A stretch of DNA of 64,000 bases from Nostoc parmelioides FACHB-3921 (GTDB lineage: Bacteria; Cyanobacteriota; Cyanobacteriia; Cyanobacteriales; Nostocaceae): contig NZ_JACJQL010000012.1 in the NCBI RefSeq assembly GCF_014696625.1, forward strand, positions 1 to 64,000, in the 5' to 3' direction. The notes under the pieces are model-generated. The model was not told where the DNA came from and did no database searches. It was given only the letters and a program-made list of their open reading frames with translations. How positions within the stretch are numbered: position 1 is the stretch's first letter; every line of letters begins with the position of its first letter. The translations under genes and the position numbers were made by a program. Of this stretch, positions 46,813 through 56,865 are shown piece by piece.

Positions 46813-48684
46813 TCAACTATTGGCAGAATGATTGTAAACTTTCAGGGTAAAACTATCTAAGTTCATCGTACCCGTGAGATTTTGGGTTTTTGTTAGTTGA
46901 AACTGCTTTGATAAAATTTCCTGTACCTTCTGATGTTCGGTTTCTATCTGTGCTGGTGTTTTTAACTTCGACCATACAGGATTTGCACTTTCTAACCAAA
47001 GAATCCGGGGATATTTTTGGGGTTCATTTTTTAAAACCTTCTCTAGTGAAGTTGCTAAATCCGCAGGATGTTCAGCCAATAACATTACTGGGGCTTTTGC
47101 AGGTGCGTAATATGCTAAACGCAAAACGTGACCCCAAGCTTTAGAGTTCATGGCAATTAGGGTTGGTTGTTCTCTCTGTTGAGATATAATTTCGACGACT
47201 GCGTGAAAGATTGAGCGCTGTCGTAAACTAAAATCACTGATGCCAATGGTGAGATATAACACCAATAAACTAGAAACTACAAGTGTGCGCCATTGTGAAG
47301 ACAAGGCTTTTTCTAACCACAAAGTTAGTAGTAATAAACACCCAGGAAGAATAATAATCATGGTTCTTCCGCCACCAAAATTTAAAGTAGTCTTTTTGGT
47401 GACAATATCTAATCCTAAAGCTATTAAAAGGGGCAAAATTCCTAATATTAAAGCTACAGTCAAATCTTTTCGCTCACCTTGTCGCCAAAGTTTCAGACTA
47501 GAGGCAATGAGCAAGGCGATCGCTAAACAACCAACTATAACTATACTGATTGTGGGCAAGCTTGTTACCCAGTCTCCCAATACTAAATTACTTGCTAAGG
47601 TTTGAGTTGTGTCTTGCAAGTGGGTTAATATTGCTGAACCAGTATTTTTCAGACTACCAAATCTTTGCAAATCTGCACTGCGGATTTGTTTGATACCCCC
47701 CCACAGCATCCAAGGGACGGTTAGCATCACTCCTGCGCCTAAACGCAAACCATGTTGCCACCAATGCTGTCTATCAAGATAAACTACTAAAACGGCTAAA
47801 GCTATCACCCAATATAAATAAAAATAAAAGGTTAACAAACCAGCAGCAATGGAACCAATAAATAGGATGTTCCACCACAACTGATGATGACGACTGTGAT
47901 TAGCTTTGGAATCGGTAGGTTGATAAGAGGTAGGGGGGAGGGGGGCAGGGGTAACTAAAGGTACAAACCTCACCCCTTGTTGATGAAAGCTCCGTTGCCC
48001 CTTTTCCCCCTTGGTTGAACTAAGTTCTGCTTCGCTAACACCCCTTGTGGGTGATTTTTCCCCCTGCTCCCTTGCTCCCTGCTCCTCTGCTTTTTCATGA
48101 ATCAAATGAAAGAGTGCAGCAGCACTGAGTGTTGTCCACAAAACTAGAGGCGCATACATCCGCACATTCAGAGAGTGGAATAAATAAAATGGGTTGATTC
48201 CCAAGAACGCCGCCAGCAGTAAGCCACCACGATGTCCAATGAAAACTTTACCTAAACTGTAAGCACTAGCGATCGCGCCAATACTGAATAATGTATTTAA
48301 ACTCCGCATGGCTGCTTCGCTATTACCGAAAAGTCGCAACCACAAATGCTGACTCAAATAAAATAATGGTGGATGCGGTTCTCCTCCCAGTAGACTCAGG
48401 AGTAATTCTTTAACGGTAGAGATAACTGCACCAAAACCAGTTTCAACAGGTAAGGTGAGTAACGGCAAATATTCAGCCAAGGCTACTGGTATATCTTTGG
48501 GGGTCTGGTAAGCACTTTTTTGGCCTGTAGCTAGGAGTAGAGATAGCACTTCGTCATACCAAAATTCTCGGCTACCTAAATTCACTATACGTAATAGCAC
48601 GGCGATAGCGATCGCACCTAATGCTAAAGTTTCTAGAGAAACTAGTTTATTAAGTTTAGTAACTGGAAACCCAGGATTCATCAA
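46813..48684 (-). CDS. GT-C fold glycosyltransferase (ArnT/PMT-like) with repeat-derived insert
   Basis: The 623-residue membrane protein has a GT39-like layout: the first loop with GSREFWYDEVLSLLL (catalytic Asp-Glu), then GEPHPPLFYLSQHLWLRLFGNSEAAMRSL, about 10 further membrane helices and a C-terminal soluble domain. A hydrophilic stretch of about 70 residues (EEQGAREQGEKSPTRG to TDSKANHSRHHQ) sits between membrane helices. It is encoded by DNA resembling intergenic C-rich repeats (CCCTGCTCCCTTGCTCCC) and keeps the frame open. It may transfer sugar from a lipid carrier. A second Met codon follows the first directly. Confidence 0.85.
   Translation of the reverse strand: MMNPGFPVTKLNKLVSLETLALGAIAIAVLLRIVNLGSREFWYDEVLSLLLATGQKSAYQTPKDIPVALAEYLPLLTLPVETGFGAVISTVKELLLSLLGGEPHPPLFYLSQHLWLRLFGNSEAAMRSLNTLFSIGAIASAYSLGKVFIGHRGGLLLAAFLGINPFYLFHSLNVRMYAPLVLWTTLSAAALFHLIHEKAEEQGAREQGEKSPTRGVSEAELSSTKGEKGQRSFHQQGVRFVPLVTPAPLPPTSYQPTDSKANHSRHHQLWWNILFIGSIAAGLLTFYFYLYWVIALAVLVVYLDRQHWWQHGLRLGAGVMLTVPWMLWGGIKQIRSADLQRFGSLKNTGSAILTHLQDTTQTLASNLVLGDWVTSLPTISIVIVGCLAIALLIASSLKLWRQGERKDLTVALILGILPLLIALGLDIVTKKTTLNFGGGRTMIIILPGCLLLLTLWLEKALSSQWRTLVVSSLLVLYLTIGISDFSLRQRSIFHAVVEIISQQREQPTLIAMNSKAWGHVLRLAYYAPAKAPVMLLAEHPADLATSLEKVLKNEPQKYPRILWLESANPVWSKLKTPAQIETEHQKVQEILSKQFQLTKTQNLTGTMNLDSFTLKVYNHSANS
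47925..48095. repeat. Repeat-like low-complexity insert within a coding region
   Basis: Plus-strand G- and C-rich STRR-like runs (GGGGGGAGGGGGGCAGGGG near 47933-47951; CCCTGCT, CCCTTGCT, CCCTGCTCC near 48062-48085) flank CACCCCTTGTGGGTG (48037-48051). This base composition resembles spacers elsewhere in the window and contrasts with the surrounding gene. The segment lies in frame in the glycosyltransferase at 46813-48684. Confidence 0.55.
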
Positions 48685-48965
48685 TATATTTGCTTATATG
48701 GTGTTGCCCTGATGATACCAAGAATATTCACAGACTACTGTAATATTTGTGTTAAATATCTCTTTGAGATTGATTTAAATATAAATACTTGCAATTAAAG
48801 TTATATTTTTAACCTTAGATACATCCAGTAATATGCTTAAGTAAGGCTTTGGCATCCTTTGGAAGATACACAGAGGTATTAATGATTCAGTCAAAAAATA
48901 GTAAAACTTTTTTCCTTAAAAAGCTTACGTAAAGATTTCCAGATAAAAAATATCCAAAACTTAGG

Positions 48966-49020
48966 GTGCGTCAGTATGAATAATTTTCCAGTATAGTTCG
49001 GTTCTATCGCTCTGACGCAC
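48966..49020. terminator. Inverted repeat with GTGCGTCAG/CTGACGCAC arms
   Basis: GTGCGTCAG (48966-48974) and its exact complement (49012-49020) flank 37 nt, 34 bp beyond the 3' end of the minus-strand gene at 49055. A shorter pair of the same arms (GGTGCGT/ACGCACC) occurs at 54985-55009 after the usp gene. It may serve as a 3'-end hairpin; no T tract is present, so termination is uncertain. Confidence 0.5.
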
Positions 49021-49054
49021 TGTACCAAACCTTATTAGAGGTACGAATTAATTT

Positions 49055-50641
49055 TCAACTATCCTTTGCTTGAACAATCTCCGCTTCTTGGATGATATAC
49101 TTTTTATTCTTTTTCACTTCTGTCAGTTGAACGCGTAAAAGTTTGTCTTTCGCAGAAATATTTAGTTGACTGGGTATAGTTGGTGAAGAGAAACATGGAT
49201 CATAAGAAGCACATACGTAAACAAACTTATCATATCCTTGTTCTTTTAAAGCTAAACCTAGCTTGCTGACATCGTCTGAATTTTTTGTAAGAAAAAATAG
49301 TTTATTTTCAAAAGCAGCTTCAAAACTTTGGCTAATGTATTGATGGGCAACGGCTACAATTTTGTGGTTATCCTGGCGGAAAAAATTGAGGATATCTATG
49401 GCTTCGGAGTTTCCGGTAAAATAGCTGTAATTTATCCCCATAAATGTATTTGCGTGAACACCAATCATAAATAGTGCTGCGAAGATGCCAGTACTAATAT
49501 ATTTGATGCCAAATTCTCTAATTGATAACGTAGATTCTAGAATAAATACTGCTAATAGGCTCAGTAATGGAATCAGAATCAACAAAAATCTAGGCCCCCA
49601 TTGTTTACCACCGTCACTTGGCAAGAGTATAGGCACTAAAAAAATAAAGGGGATGGATATCAACACAATTTTTCGCATTGCGGCTGTCAGGTTTATAGAT
49701 TTATAGAACACTGCCAAGCCAGTAAAAATGATTGTGAAATATACAACAGGAAAGTATTCTCGGAAATTCTTCCACAACCGACCGAAAATTCTATTAGCTT
49801 TTGATAAGCGTTCTTGAAGAGAAAATTCTTCTACGACTTGGAGTGCATGAGCGCCTAAGGGATGATTATAGATTAATTTGTTAATGATAAAAAAGCAGGA
49901 AACTGTTCCCAGTAAGCTAATAATGAATAAGATTTTATGCTGATTGATAATACTGATGTTTATTAGCTTAACTTTATAGGAAACAAGAGCTAAGGGAATT
50001 AGAATTGCAATTAGGGCAAGAAATTCGGGTCTGAACCAAACAGACAAACCAATCAATATTCCACTAACTACTGCATCTTTTTGATTAAACCCTGCTTCAC
50101 CCTTAGTTAAAATAATTATTAGCCCAGCAAAAGCTAAACTCACTGCAATTGTATGCTCCCAATACATGGCACTATACATTGTGAGTGGAGAAGCAAATAT
50201 TAGTGTGGCAAGACCTATAGAAGTTGCAACTACACTCGTTTTGAAAAATTGGCAAATGCGATAAAAATTAAACCAGATTATCCATGTAGACAATATTGGT
50301 ACTATATAAAAACCTCTATAACCAAATAGGGCGTGAAAAGGCGCTGTAATTAAGGGAAAAGTAAAGGGGAAAGTAATGTAGTAACGATTAGAAATTTTAT
50401 AACTAAAAGGTGGCTCAAAAGGGTAAAGCCCATTATCCCAAAGATTACGCACCCATCCGGGTACTGATAAATCTAAATCAAAGTTTAACTTCCCAGAACT
50501 AAACTGCTTTGCTAGTAGAGCTTTTAATCCAGCGTCGCCACTAAAGTAAATATCATCGGGTACCCTTGATAGTAAGTATAATGAAAAAATTACACCCAAT
50601 AAAATTATCAGTAAAGGCAGATTAATTTTTGGTAATTTCAT
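49055..50641 (-). CDS. Multi-pass membrane protein, probable GT-C glycosyltransferase
   Basis: The 528-residue protein has about 11 membrane helices. Near the N-terminus PDDIYFSGDAGLKALLAKQF provides an acidic loop like that of GT-C enzymes. Other marks are GWVRNLWDNGLYPFEPPF, SAMYWEHTIAVSLAFAGL and WFRPEFLALIAI. The C-terminal about 110 residues are soluble. It resembles uncharacterised bacterial membrane glycosyltransferases more than the two GT39-like neighbours. Base composition is more AT-rich than the neighbours. Acceptor and donor are unknown. Confidence 0.75.
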   Translation of the reverse strand: MKLPKINLPLLIILLGVIFSLYLLSRVPDDIYFSGDAGLKALLAKQFSSGKLNFDLDLSVPGWVRNLWDNGLYPFEPPFSYKISNRYYITFPFTFPLITAPFHALFGYRGFYIVPILSTWIIWFNFYRICQFFKTSVVATSIGLATLIFASPLTMYSAMYWEHTIAVSLAFAGLIIILTKGEAGFNQKDAVVSGILIGLSVWFRPEFLALIAILIPLALVSYKVKLINISIINQHKILFIISLLGTVSCFFIINKLIYNHPLGAHALQVVEEFSLQERLSKANRIFGRLWKNFREYFPVVYFTIIFTGLAVFYKSINLTAAMRKIVLISIPFIFLVPILLPSDGGKQWGPRFLLILIPLLSLLAVFILESTLSIREFGIKYISTGIFAALFMIGVHANTFMGINYSYFTGNSEAIDILNFFRQDNHKIVAVAHQYISQSFEAAFENKLFFLTKNSDDVSKLGLALKEQGYDKFVYVCASYDPCFSSPTIPSQLNISAKDKLLRVQLTEVKKNKKYIIQEAEIVQAKDS

Positions 50642-50896
50642 ATTGAGAATTACAGAATAATTACTACTAAAATTAAATGAGAGAAAGTTAAAACTTTAGG
50701 ATGATCAGCAGGTATTTACTCAATGGGTAATATACTGATGGATAGTCATAAGTAATATGACCTACAATACCATGCAGCAAATTACCTTGTTAAGCCAAAG
50801 TGTAAAAGTTATATAATTTTTTGGTGTGATTAACGACAAATTAGGTATCTGTAGGCTCGTCAGGACAAAATTTTGTAGAGATATTTTTAATTTACT

Positions 50897-52066
50897 GTGA
50901 ATTATAAAACTGTTGATGTAATTCTTGAGCGTGCCTTGTTAGGGGATGATATATCACCACAAGAGGGAGTTGTATTACTGACGCAAACGGACTCAGGAGC
51001 GATCGCCTCTATTCGCGCTACATCTGACAAACTCCGCCAGCTGCAAGCCGGGGATATTGTTACTTACGTAATTAACCGGAATATTAACTTTACCAACATT
51101 TGTGAGCAGCACTGTAGTTTTTGTGCATTCCGGCGAGATGATGGGGATACAGACGCTTATTGGTTAGATTGGGCAGGAATTCGGGAAAAGTCCCATGATG
51201 CGGTGCAGAGAGGGGCGACGGAAATCTGTATGCAGGGAGGTTTGCACCCACAAGCGCAGATTAACGGTAAATCCTTACCTTATTACCTCAAACTCATAGA
51301 AACGATTAAGCAAGAGTATCCCCACATTCATCTCCATGCTTTTTCACCCCAAGAGGTGCAGTTTATCGCTAGAGTGGACGGACTGGAATATGCTGATGTA
51401 ATCTCTGCTTTGCAGAATGCAGGTGTTAACTCCCTACCAGGAACAGCCGCCGAAATTTTAGATGATCAAGTCCGGCGCATACTGTGTCCTGAGAAGATTA
51501 ATACTGCTACTTGGTTGGAAATTATTAGTACAGCCCACAAATTAGGATTACATACCACCAGCACAATATTATCTGGGCATATTGAAACCCCAGAACAACA
51601 AATTGGGCATTTAGAAAAATTGCGATCGCTCCAACAAATAGCCATTAAGCATAAATACCCAGCCAAAATTACAGAGTTTATTGTCTTACCTTTTGTTGGT
51701 CAAGAAGCACCTAAATCTTTACGCCGTCGTGTAGGACGGGATCAACCAATTTTAGCTGATGCCTTACTACTAGGTGCAGTGGCAAGAATTTACTTAGGTA
51801 ATTGGATACCCAACCATCAACCAAGTTGGGTCAAGTTGGGGCTAGACGGAGCAACAGAAGCTTTAAAATGGGGCTGTAACGATATCGGCGGCACATTGAT
51901 GGAAGAACACATCACCACAATGGCTGGTGCTGTCGGTGGTACGTGTATGGAAGTCGAAACCTTGCAAAATGCGATCGTCTCCATAGGCAGACCTTACCAA
52001 CAACGAGATACACTTTATCAAAAAGTGGATGCAGCTAAGCAACTGACTAATGCCGTAATTGCATAA
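50897..52066 (+). CDS. cofH: FO synthase subunit CofH (radical SAM)
   Basis: The 389-residue radical SAM enzyme carries the cluster motif C69-x3-C73-x2-C76 ([12 protein letters not shown]), [30 protein letters not shown] and [10 protein letters not shown]. CofH couples tyrosine-derived and diaminouracil precursors to make the 5-deazaflavin chromophore FO with CofG. In cyanobacteria FO serves as the antenna of DNA photolyase. The GTG start has no good ribosome-binding site; no alternative ATG was better. The cofG gene is not adjacent. Confidence 0.93.
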   Translation: MNYKTVDVILERALLGDDISPQEGVVLLTQTDSGAIASIRATSDKLRQLQAGDIVTYVINRNINFTNICEQHCSFCAFRRDDGDTDAYWLDWAGIREKSHDAVQRGATEICMQGGLHPQAQINGKSLPYYLKLIETIKQEYPHIHLHAFSPQEVQFIARVDGLEYADVISALQNAGVNSLPGTAAEILDDQVRRILCPEKINTATWLEIISTAHKLGLHTTSTILSGHIETPEQQIGHLEKLRSLQQIAIKHKYPAKITEFIVLPFVGQEAPKSLRRRVGRDQPILADALLLGAVARIYLGNWIPNHQPSWVKLGLDGATEALKWGCNDIGGTLMEEHITTMAGAVGGTCMEVETLQNAIVSIGRPYQQRDTLYQKVDAAKQLTNAVIA

Positions 52067-52171
52067 CTACTAATAAGGCCTGTTAACTGTTGACACTTCA
52101 ACAAGCTCAGTGCGGCGCTATTGACTATTGACTATTGACTATTGACTATTGACTGTTGACTGTTGACTGTT
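52059..52171. repeat. Family B fragment plus STRR array
   Basis: AATTGCATAACTACTAATAAGGCCTGTTAACTG-like sequence at 52059-52095 matches one end of family B (split here for length; compare 16772-16800). After about 25 nt an array follows: five TATTGAC and two TGTTGAC units (52119-52167). The array reaches the stop codon (52170-52172) of the minus-strand binding-protein gene. Confidence 0.85.
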
Positions 52172-53075
52172 AAAGTTCACGCTGAGGAATTTCTTCCCGA
52201 AATTCGATAAACAACTGCATAGTTTCTTTCATTAAATCGCGCAAATCCCGATTCAACAGCAAAGCACCTTTAGCCCCAAACCAGCGATCAAAAATCGTCA
52301 CATATCGAGTATCACCATTGACAAATCCCTGCATAAATTTCACCAGAGAATAATTGACTGCATCCAAAAATTTAGAGTTATCTTCAGGAACCATGCAGGC
52401 GATACCCTCTCGTGAATATGGGCGATCAGGGACAATCGCAAAATCATCGGGATTTTTGACCTTTTGCAACCAGCCTTCTAACAAAATGCTATCAGATGAG
52501 AAAGCATCTATTTTGCCCTCTTGCAAAGCTGTATAACCTTCTGAACGACTTTTCAAATACACCAGTTTAGCTTGGGGTTGTACCCGCTTGATAGCCTGTT
52601 CATTGGTAGTTTGTGCTAACACACCAACGCGTTTACCAATGAGGGATTCAGGCGAACCAAGATTGCTGCCAGACTTCACTAATAATTGAGTACCCGTAGC
52701 GCCATAGCTGACAGAAAAATCTACCTTTTTATCTCTTTCCCAGGTAAAACTACTAGCATCACAAACAATATCAACTTGCCGATTAACTATTTTGGGAATT
52801 CTTTGTGCAGGAGTTAATGGCACTAATTTTAGTTGTATTTTTTTACCTAATTCTTTTTCTAAATGTCGCTTAATCTCAGACAACATATCGACAGAGTAAC
52901 CAGTCAACTGTCCCTGAGCATTAGTATAGGCAAAAGGCATGGCATCTCTACTAGTACCGGCTGTTAGCACCCCTGTACGCGCAACTTTTTGCATTACCGT
53001 TTCTGCTAATGCTGTATCTGGTATAACTGTCGTCAACGTCAAACTGAAAAGAGCGATCGCCAATTTTTTATACAT
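52170..53075 (-). CDS. Periplasmic amino-acid-binding protein (family 3)
   Basis: The 301-residue protein has a signal peptide (MYKKLAIALFSLTLTTVIPDTALA) and the two-lobe family 3 binding fold: GVLTAGTSRDAMPFAY, GQLTGYSVDMLSEI, QVDIVCDASSFTWER, KVDFSVSYG and YTALQEGKIDAFSSD. It resembles glutamate/aspartate-binding proteins (GltI-like) of ABC transporters. No permease or ATPase lies next to it, so it may serve as an orphan receptor for a transporter elsewhere, perhaps one sharing the BgtA ATPase. The stop codon overlaps an STRR. Confidence 0.9.
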   Translation of the reverse strand: MYKKLAIALFSLTLTTVIPDTALAETVMQKVARTGVLTAGTSRDAMPFAYTNAQGQLTGYSVDMLSEIKRHLEKELGKKIQLKLVPLTPAQRIPKIVNRQVDIVCDASSFTWERDKKVDFSVSYGATGTQLLVKSGSNLGSPESLIGKRVGVLAQTTNEQAIKRVQPQAKLVYLKSRSEGYTALQEGKIDAFSSDSILLEGWLQKVKNPDDFAIVPDRPYSREGIACMVPEDNSKFLDAVNYSLVKFMQGFVNGDTRYVTIFDRWFGAKGALLLNRDLRDLMKETMQLFIEFREEIPQREL

Positions 53076-53273
53076 ATTTGTAGTTATTAGTCAATAGTTA
53101 ATCGTCATTAGTTATTCTCATCTGGCTTTTGTAGCTTTTGCGTCCACTCTAACCATTTTGGCTGCATATATTTTTTACACGGGTTTAGGGGTTGGGGTCA
53201 GAGATGAAGGGTTAGAGGCTGGGGTGATTCCCCCCACTCCCTACTCCCTAATCCCTACTCCCCAATCCTCTAC

Positions 53274-54482
53274 TTACGCCTCATCTAGAGCAGCGATACC
53301 GGGCAGTACTTTGCCTTCGAGCAACTCTAAGCTAGCGCCGCCTCCGGTGGAGATGTGGCTCATTTGATCAGCCAAACCTACCTTCTCAACAGCCGCTACC
53401 GAGTCACCACCGCCGATGATGGTAGTTGTGCCAGTTTTACCAATCTCTGCTAGTGTATGAGCGATCGCTTCTGTACCAGCAGCAAACTTATCAAACTCAA
53501 ACACACCCATAGGCCCGTTCCAGATTACGGTTTTGGTATCTGCAAGGGCTGCTTGGAAGACTTTGACAGAATCAGGGCCGATATCCAAACCCATCCAACC
53601 ATCGGGGATGTTTTCAATGCTGACGGTTTGAGAATTGGCATCAGGCGCGAAGTTATCTGCTAATACCACATCTGTAGGTAACAACAAGCTAACGCCGCGT
53701 TCCTTGGCTTTAGCTTCCAAAGACTTCGCTAGTTCCAGCTTGTCTTCTTCCACCAGCGACTTACCCACATTCAAGCCACGAGCTTTGTAGAAGGTGAAAA
53801 TCATCCCCCCACCGATGATCAGCTTGTCGCACTTCTCTAGTAGGGTTTCAATCACACCAATTTTGCTGGAAACTTTAGAACCACCGATGATGGCTGCTAA
53901 AGGACGTTGGGGATTTTCGATCGCACTTTGGAGATACTGCAATTCCTTCTCAACCAAATATCCAGCCACAGATGGACTGAGGAATTTAGTCACGCCTTCA
54001 GTAGAAGCGTGAGCGCGGTGTGCAGTCCCAAAAGCATCGTTTACATAAAAATCAGCATTAGCCGCTAATTTTTGGGCAAATTCAGGATCGTTTTTCTCTT
54101 CTTCTTTATAAAAACGGACGTTTTCTAATAAAAGAACTTGGCCATTTTGCAAAGTAGCCACCTTCGCCGCAACTTCATCACCAATTGAGTCATCAGTTTT
54201 GATAACTTCTTGTCCCAACAACTCAGATAGCCGCTTGGCTACTGGGGTAAGACGCAACTTCTCATCTACACCCTTGGGACGACCGAAATGGCTTGCTAGA
54301 ATAACCTTAGCGCCCTTTTGCGTCAAATCTTGGATGGTTGGCAGAGCCGCACGAATGCGAGTATCGTCTGTGATGTTGCCTTGATCATCTAAAGGCACGT
54401 TAAAGTCAACACGCACTAAAGCGCGTTTACCAGAGATATCAGCAGCAGATAAACTAGCCACAGTTTTTTTAGACACAGCCAA
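53274..54482 (-). CDS. pgk: Phosphoglycerate kinase
   Basis: The 402-residue enzyme interconverts 1,3-bisphosphoglycerate plus ADP and 3-phosphoglycerate plus ATP in glycolysis and the Calvin cycle. It has [36 protein letters not shown], the Lys-Val-Ser hinge [22 protein letters not shown] and the nucleotide loop [11 protein letters not shown]. It is monocistronic and divergent from the usp gene. A C-rich STRR-like tract (CTCCCTACTCCCTAATCCC) lies just beyond its stop codon. Confidence 0.98.
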   Translation of the reverse strand: MAVSKKTVASLSAADISGKRALVRVDFNVPLDDQGNITDDTRIRAALPTIQDLTQKGAKVILASHFGRPKGVDEKLRLTPVAKRLSELLGQEVIKTDDSIGDEVAAKVATLQNGQVLLLENVRFYKEEEKNDPEFAQKLAANADFYVNDAFGTAHRAHASTEGVTKFLSPSVAGYLVEKELQYLQSAIENPQRPLAAIIGGSKVSSKIGVIETLLEKCDKLIIGGGMIFTFYKARGLNVGKSLVEEDKLELAKSLEAKAKERGVSLLLPTDVVLADNFAPDANSQTVSIENIPDGWMGLDIGPDSVKVFQAALADTKTVIWNGPMGVFEFDKFAAGTEAIAHTLAEIGKTGTTTIIGGGDSVAAVEKVGLADQMSHISTGGGASLELLEGKVLPGIAALDEA

Positions 54483-54565
54483 ACCCTCCTGATTGCCTTT
54501 TTGTTATTGTTTTGAAAGTAGAACCATCAAGATTTTACCGGAGTCGGGGGTGCGGAGGTGCAGAG

Positions 54566-54973
54566 ATGTTCAAGACAGTTTTATTTCCGATTGATCAAAG
54601 CCGAGAAGCAAGGGAAGCTGCTGATGTTGTCACCAACGTCGTGCAGAAATATAGCAGTCGTTTAATACTGCTGTCTGTGGTAGAAGAATCTTCCCCAGAT
54701 ACACCTAATGCTGATCCAATGGTGTCTCCCGAAGCCGTTGCCAAACTGCTCAAGGATGCCCAAGCTTTATTTTTGCAGCAAGGTATTTCTTCAGAAGTTG
54801 TGGAAAAACAAGGCAAGCCTGCCTTTACCATCTGCGATGTCGCCGATGAGATTGGTGCCGATTTAATCATCATGGGTTGTCGAGGACTAGGTTTAACCGA
54901 GGAAGGCGCTACCGATAGCGTCACGACTCGCGTCATTAACCTTTCCCCTTGTCCGGTGCTAATTGTCCCTTAA
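54566..54973 (+). CDS. Universal stress protein
   Basis: The ATG at 54566, with GGAGG at 54554-54558 eight nt before it, gives 135 residues (MFKTVLFPIDQS). An in-frame start at 54512 would add 18 residues that do not fit the family. It has the UspA fold: FPID at the first strand, LLSVVEE, ADLIIMGCRGLG and SPCPVLIVP. The ATP-binding loop G-x2-G-x9-G is only partly recognisable (GCRGLGLTEEGATDS). It is cytoplasmic; the specific stress is unknown. Confidence 0.9.
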   Translation: MFKTVLFPIDQSREAREAADVVTNVVQKYSSRLILLSVVEESSPDTPNADPMVSPEAVAKLLKDAQALFLQQGISSEVVEKQGKPAFTICDVADEIGADLIIMGCRGLGLTEEGATDSVTTRVINLSPCPVLIVP

Positions 54974-54984
54974 GTGACAATTTG

Positions 54985-55009
54985 GGTGCGTTACATCCGT
55001 TGACGCACC
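54985..55009. terminator. Hairpin after the usp gene
   Basis: GGTGCGT (54985-54991) and ACGCACC (55003-55009) are inverted arms with an 11-nt loop, 12 bp after the usp stop codon. No strong T run follows, so this is a probable rather than certain terminator; the same arms occur at 48966-49020. Confidence 0.5.
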
Positions 55010-55153
55010 ATCTAAATTGAACACCGACCTACTTATGATTCCTATAGTAGGGGGTAAATTAAGACACAAAAATAGGGCTAAGGAGATACCAATATCCTCA
55101 ACCCCCAGAAATTACAACTAACTTTTATGGCTAGAGCTTCTCCCACTTGGAAT

Positions 55154-56425
55154 TTAGACTTCCTGCTTGGAAACTACCTTAGACGGGATTGTTCGACCTT
55201 CTGTAGTCACTGAGTAAAATAAACTTTCATATTGATTTAGTGCCTGCTCAAAAGCATATTGTTCCACAGCAAACTTCCGGCTGTTATAGCCCAAAGTTTT
55301 CGCTTTTTCGGGATGTTTGTATAAGTCTAAAATTGCCGTTGCTAGAGCTTGAGGATCTTCCGGGGGAACCACAATACCACCACCACTCTGTTTAATTGCC
55401 TTGGCTGCTGTGCCTTTATCAGGTACAGACGCTATCAATGCCCTACCACTAGCCAATAAGACTTGAATCTTTGATGGCATATTAAAAGAAATCACATTTT
55501 TTTTCTGTACCACCAAACCAACATCCGCCGCCGCCAACATTTCTGGTAAATGTTCTCGTGGTTGAAAAGGTAGTAACAAGACGTTATCAGCACCGCAGTT
55601 TGTACAGTACTTTTGCAGCCTTTCTAAACCTTTGGCTTCACCTGCAATAACAAAAGCAATTTCGGCGATATCGCGCAACTTTGCCGCAGCTTGAATAACA
55701 GTTTCTAGGCCTTGGGTGAGAGCAATATTGCCAGAGTAGAGGATAACAAACTTGTTGTGCAGATTATGAATAGTACGAAAATTATTGGTGTCTTTTGGTA
55801 AGGGACGAATAAAATTTACATCAACCCAGTTGGGTATTTGCTCTATTTTGTCGGGCGATATACCTTTGGAGAGGAGATTTTCTACGAACCCATCAGCAAT
55901 TACACTAATTTTAGTGGCATGACGATAGGCAAATTTTTCTAATAGAGAAAATACTTTAATTAGCCATTTGTTTTTCAGTAAACCAACATGAATGGCTGCT
56001 TCTGGTAATATATCTTGTAAATTCAAGACTACAGGACAAGCACGCAACCATCCTAGTAAAGATGCTGGTACGCATACGGGTAGTGATGGTGAAGTTGACA
56101 AAATCACATCAGGTCGCCACCCGAAAAGAGCAGGTAAAAAACTCGTAACTACAAAACTAGCATCTAGCAATACTCGATCCAATAATTTCGGTTGGGGGCG
56201 AATCCACACGTAACTACGTTGGATTTTGACACCATTCTTATATTCTGTCAGATACCATTTACCACGGTAAGCATCGTATATTCTCCGCTCAGGGTAGTTA
56301 GGCATAGCAGTGACGACACGCACTTCATGTCCTCGCTTGGCCAGTCCCTCTGCTAATTCTGTCATTAGGGGAGCTATACCAATTGGTTCTGGATAGTAGT
56401 TATATGAGTAAATTAAAATCCGCAT
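55154..56425 (-). CDS. GT4 family glycosyltransferase (WcaI-like)
   Basis: The 423-residue protein has a GT-B fold: ILIYSYNYYPEPIGIAPLMTELAEGLAKRGHEV at the N-terminus, DVILSTSPSLPVCVPA, and the donor half with FVILYSGNIALTQGLETVI, FVIAGEAKG and the E-x7-E-like MLAAADVGLVVQKK through PSKIQVLLASGRALIA. It resembles colanic-acid WcaI and other exopolysaccharide glycosyltransferases that use nucleotide sugars. No transmembrane helix is clear. It lies alone; the polysaccharide is unknown. Confidence 0.9.
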   Translation of the reverse strand: MRILIYSYNYYPEPIGIAPLMTELAEGLAKRGHEVRVVTAMPNYPERRIYDAYRGKWYLTEYKNGVKIQRSYVWIRPQPKLLDRVLLDASFVVTSFLPALFGWRPDVILSTSPSLPVCVPASLLGWLRACPVVLNLQDILPEAAIHVGLLKNKWLIKVFSLLEKFAYRHATKISVIADGFVENLLSKGISPDKIEQIPNWVDVNFIRPLPKDTNNFRTIHNLHNKFVILYSGNIALTQGLETVIQAAAKLRDIAEIAFVIAGEAKGLERLQKYCTNCGADNVLLLPFQPREHLPEMLAAADVGLVVQKKNVISFNMPSKIQVLLASGRALIASVPDKGTAAKAIKQSGGGIVVPPEDPQALATAILDLYKHPEKAKTLGYNSRKFAVEQYAFEQALNQYESLFYSVTTEGRTIPSKVVSKQEV

Positions 56426-56741
56426 AACAAATTAGTCAGAAGTCCCCTGGCTGGTTTGGATAAATAAAGCAAGGTCTATATTGCTTATCTTTTGAGAGCA
56501 TCTAATACTTAGTTTTCCCTTTTATAGTATTTCTATGTCACTGGTTTTTCTTTGAAGATTCGGTAAAAATTGTTATTGCTTTCATCAGTAAGATGTGATG
56601 GATTTTGTATTTTTTATTAAGTAAGTACCATGTATAATTTATTTATTCACTATAGACATAAACCCTATTGTTATCCATTAAATATTACTGTAGTAAATAC
56701 AACTTATATGCAAATAATAGCCGAAATTAAGGTAACTCATA

Positions 56742-56865
56742 GCTAGGCTATTCTGCTCTTAAGTCGGATAATCCATCGTGAGGCCTGTTAACTGTTGACC
56801 GTTGACCGTTGACTGTCAACAGCCTTTGTTAGTAGTTATGTAATTTAGGCGCGCATTAGCTTATC
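56742..56865 (-). repeat. Dispersed palindromic repeat family B, copy B2
   Basis: Read on the minus strand it runs GATAAGCTAATGCGCGCC, TAAATTACATAACTAC, GGCTGTTGACAG, a GTCAACG core, then CGATGGATTATCC and AGAGCAGAATAGCC, in the same order as copy B1. The outer end GATAAGCTA is the complement of TAGCTTATC at the other end of B1, which supports terminal inverted repeats in the ancestral element. Confidence 0.75.
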
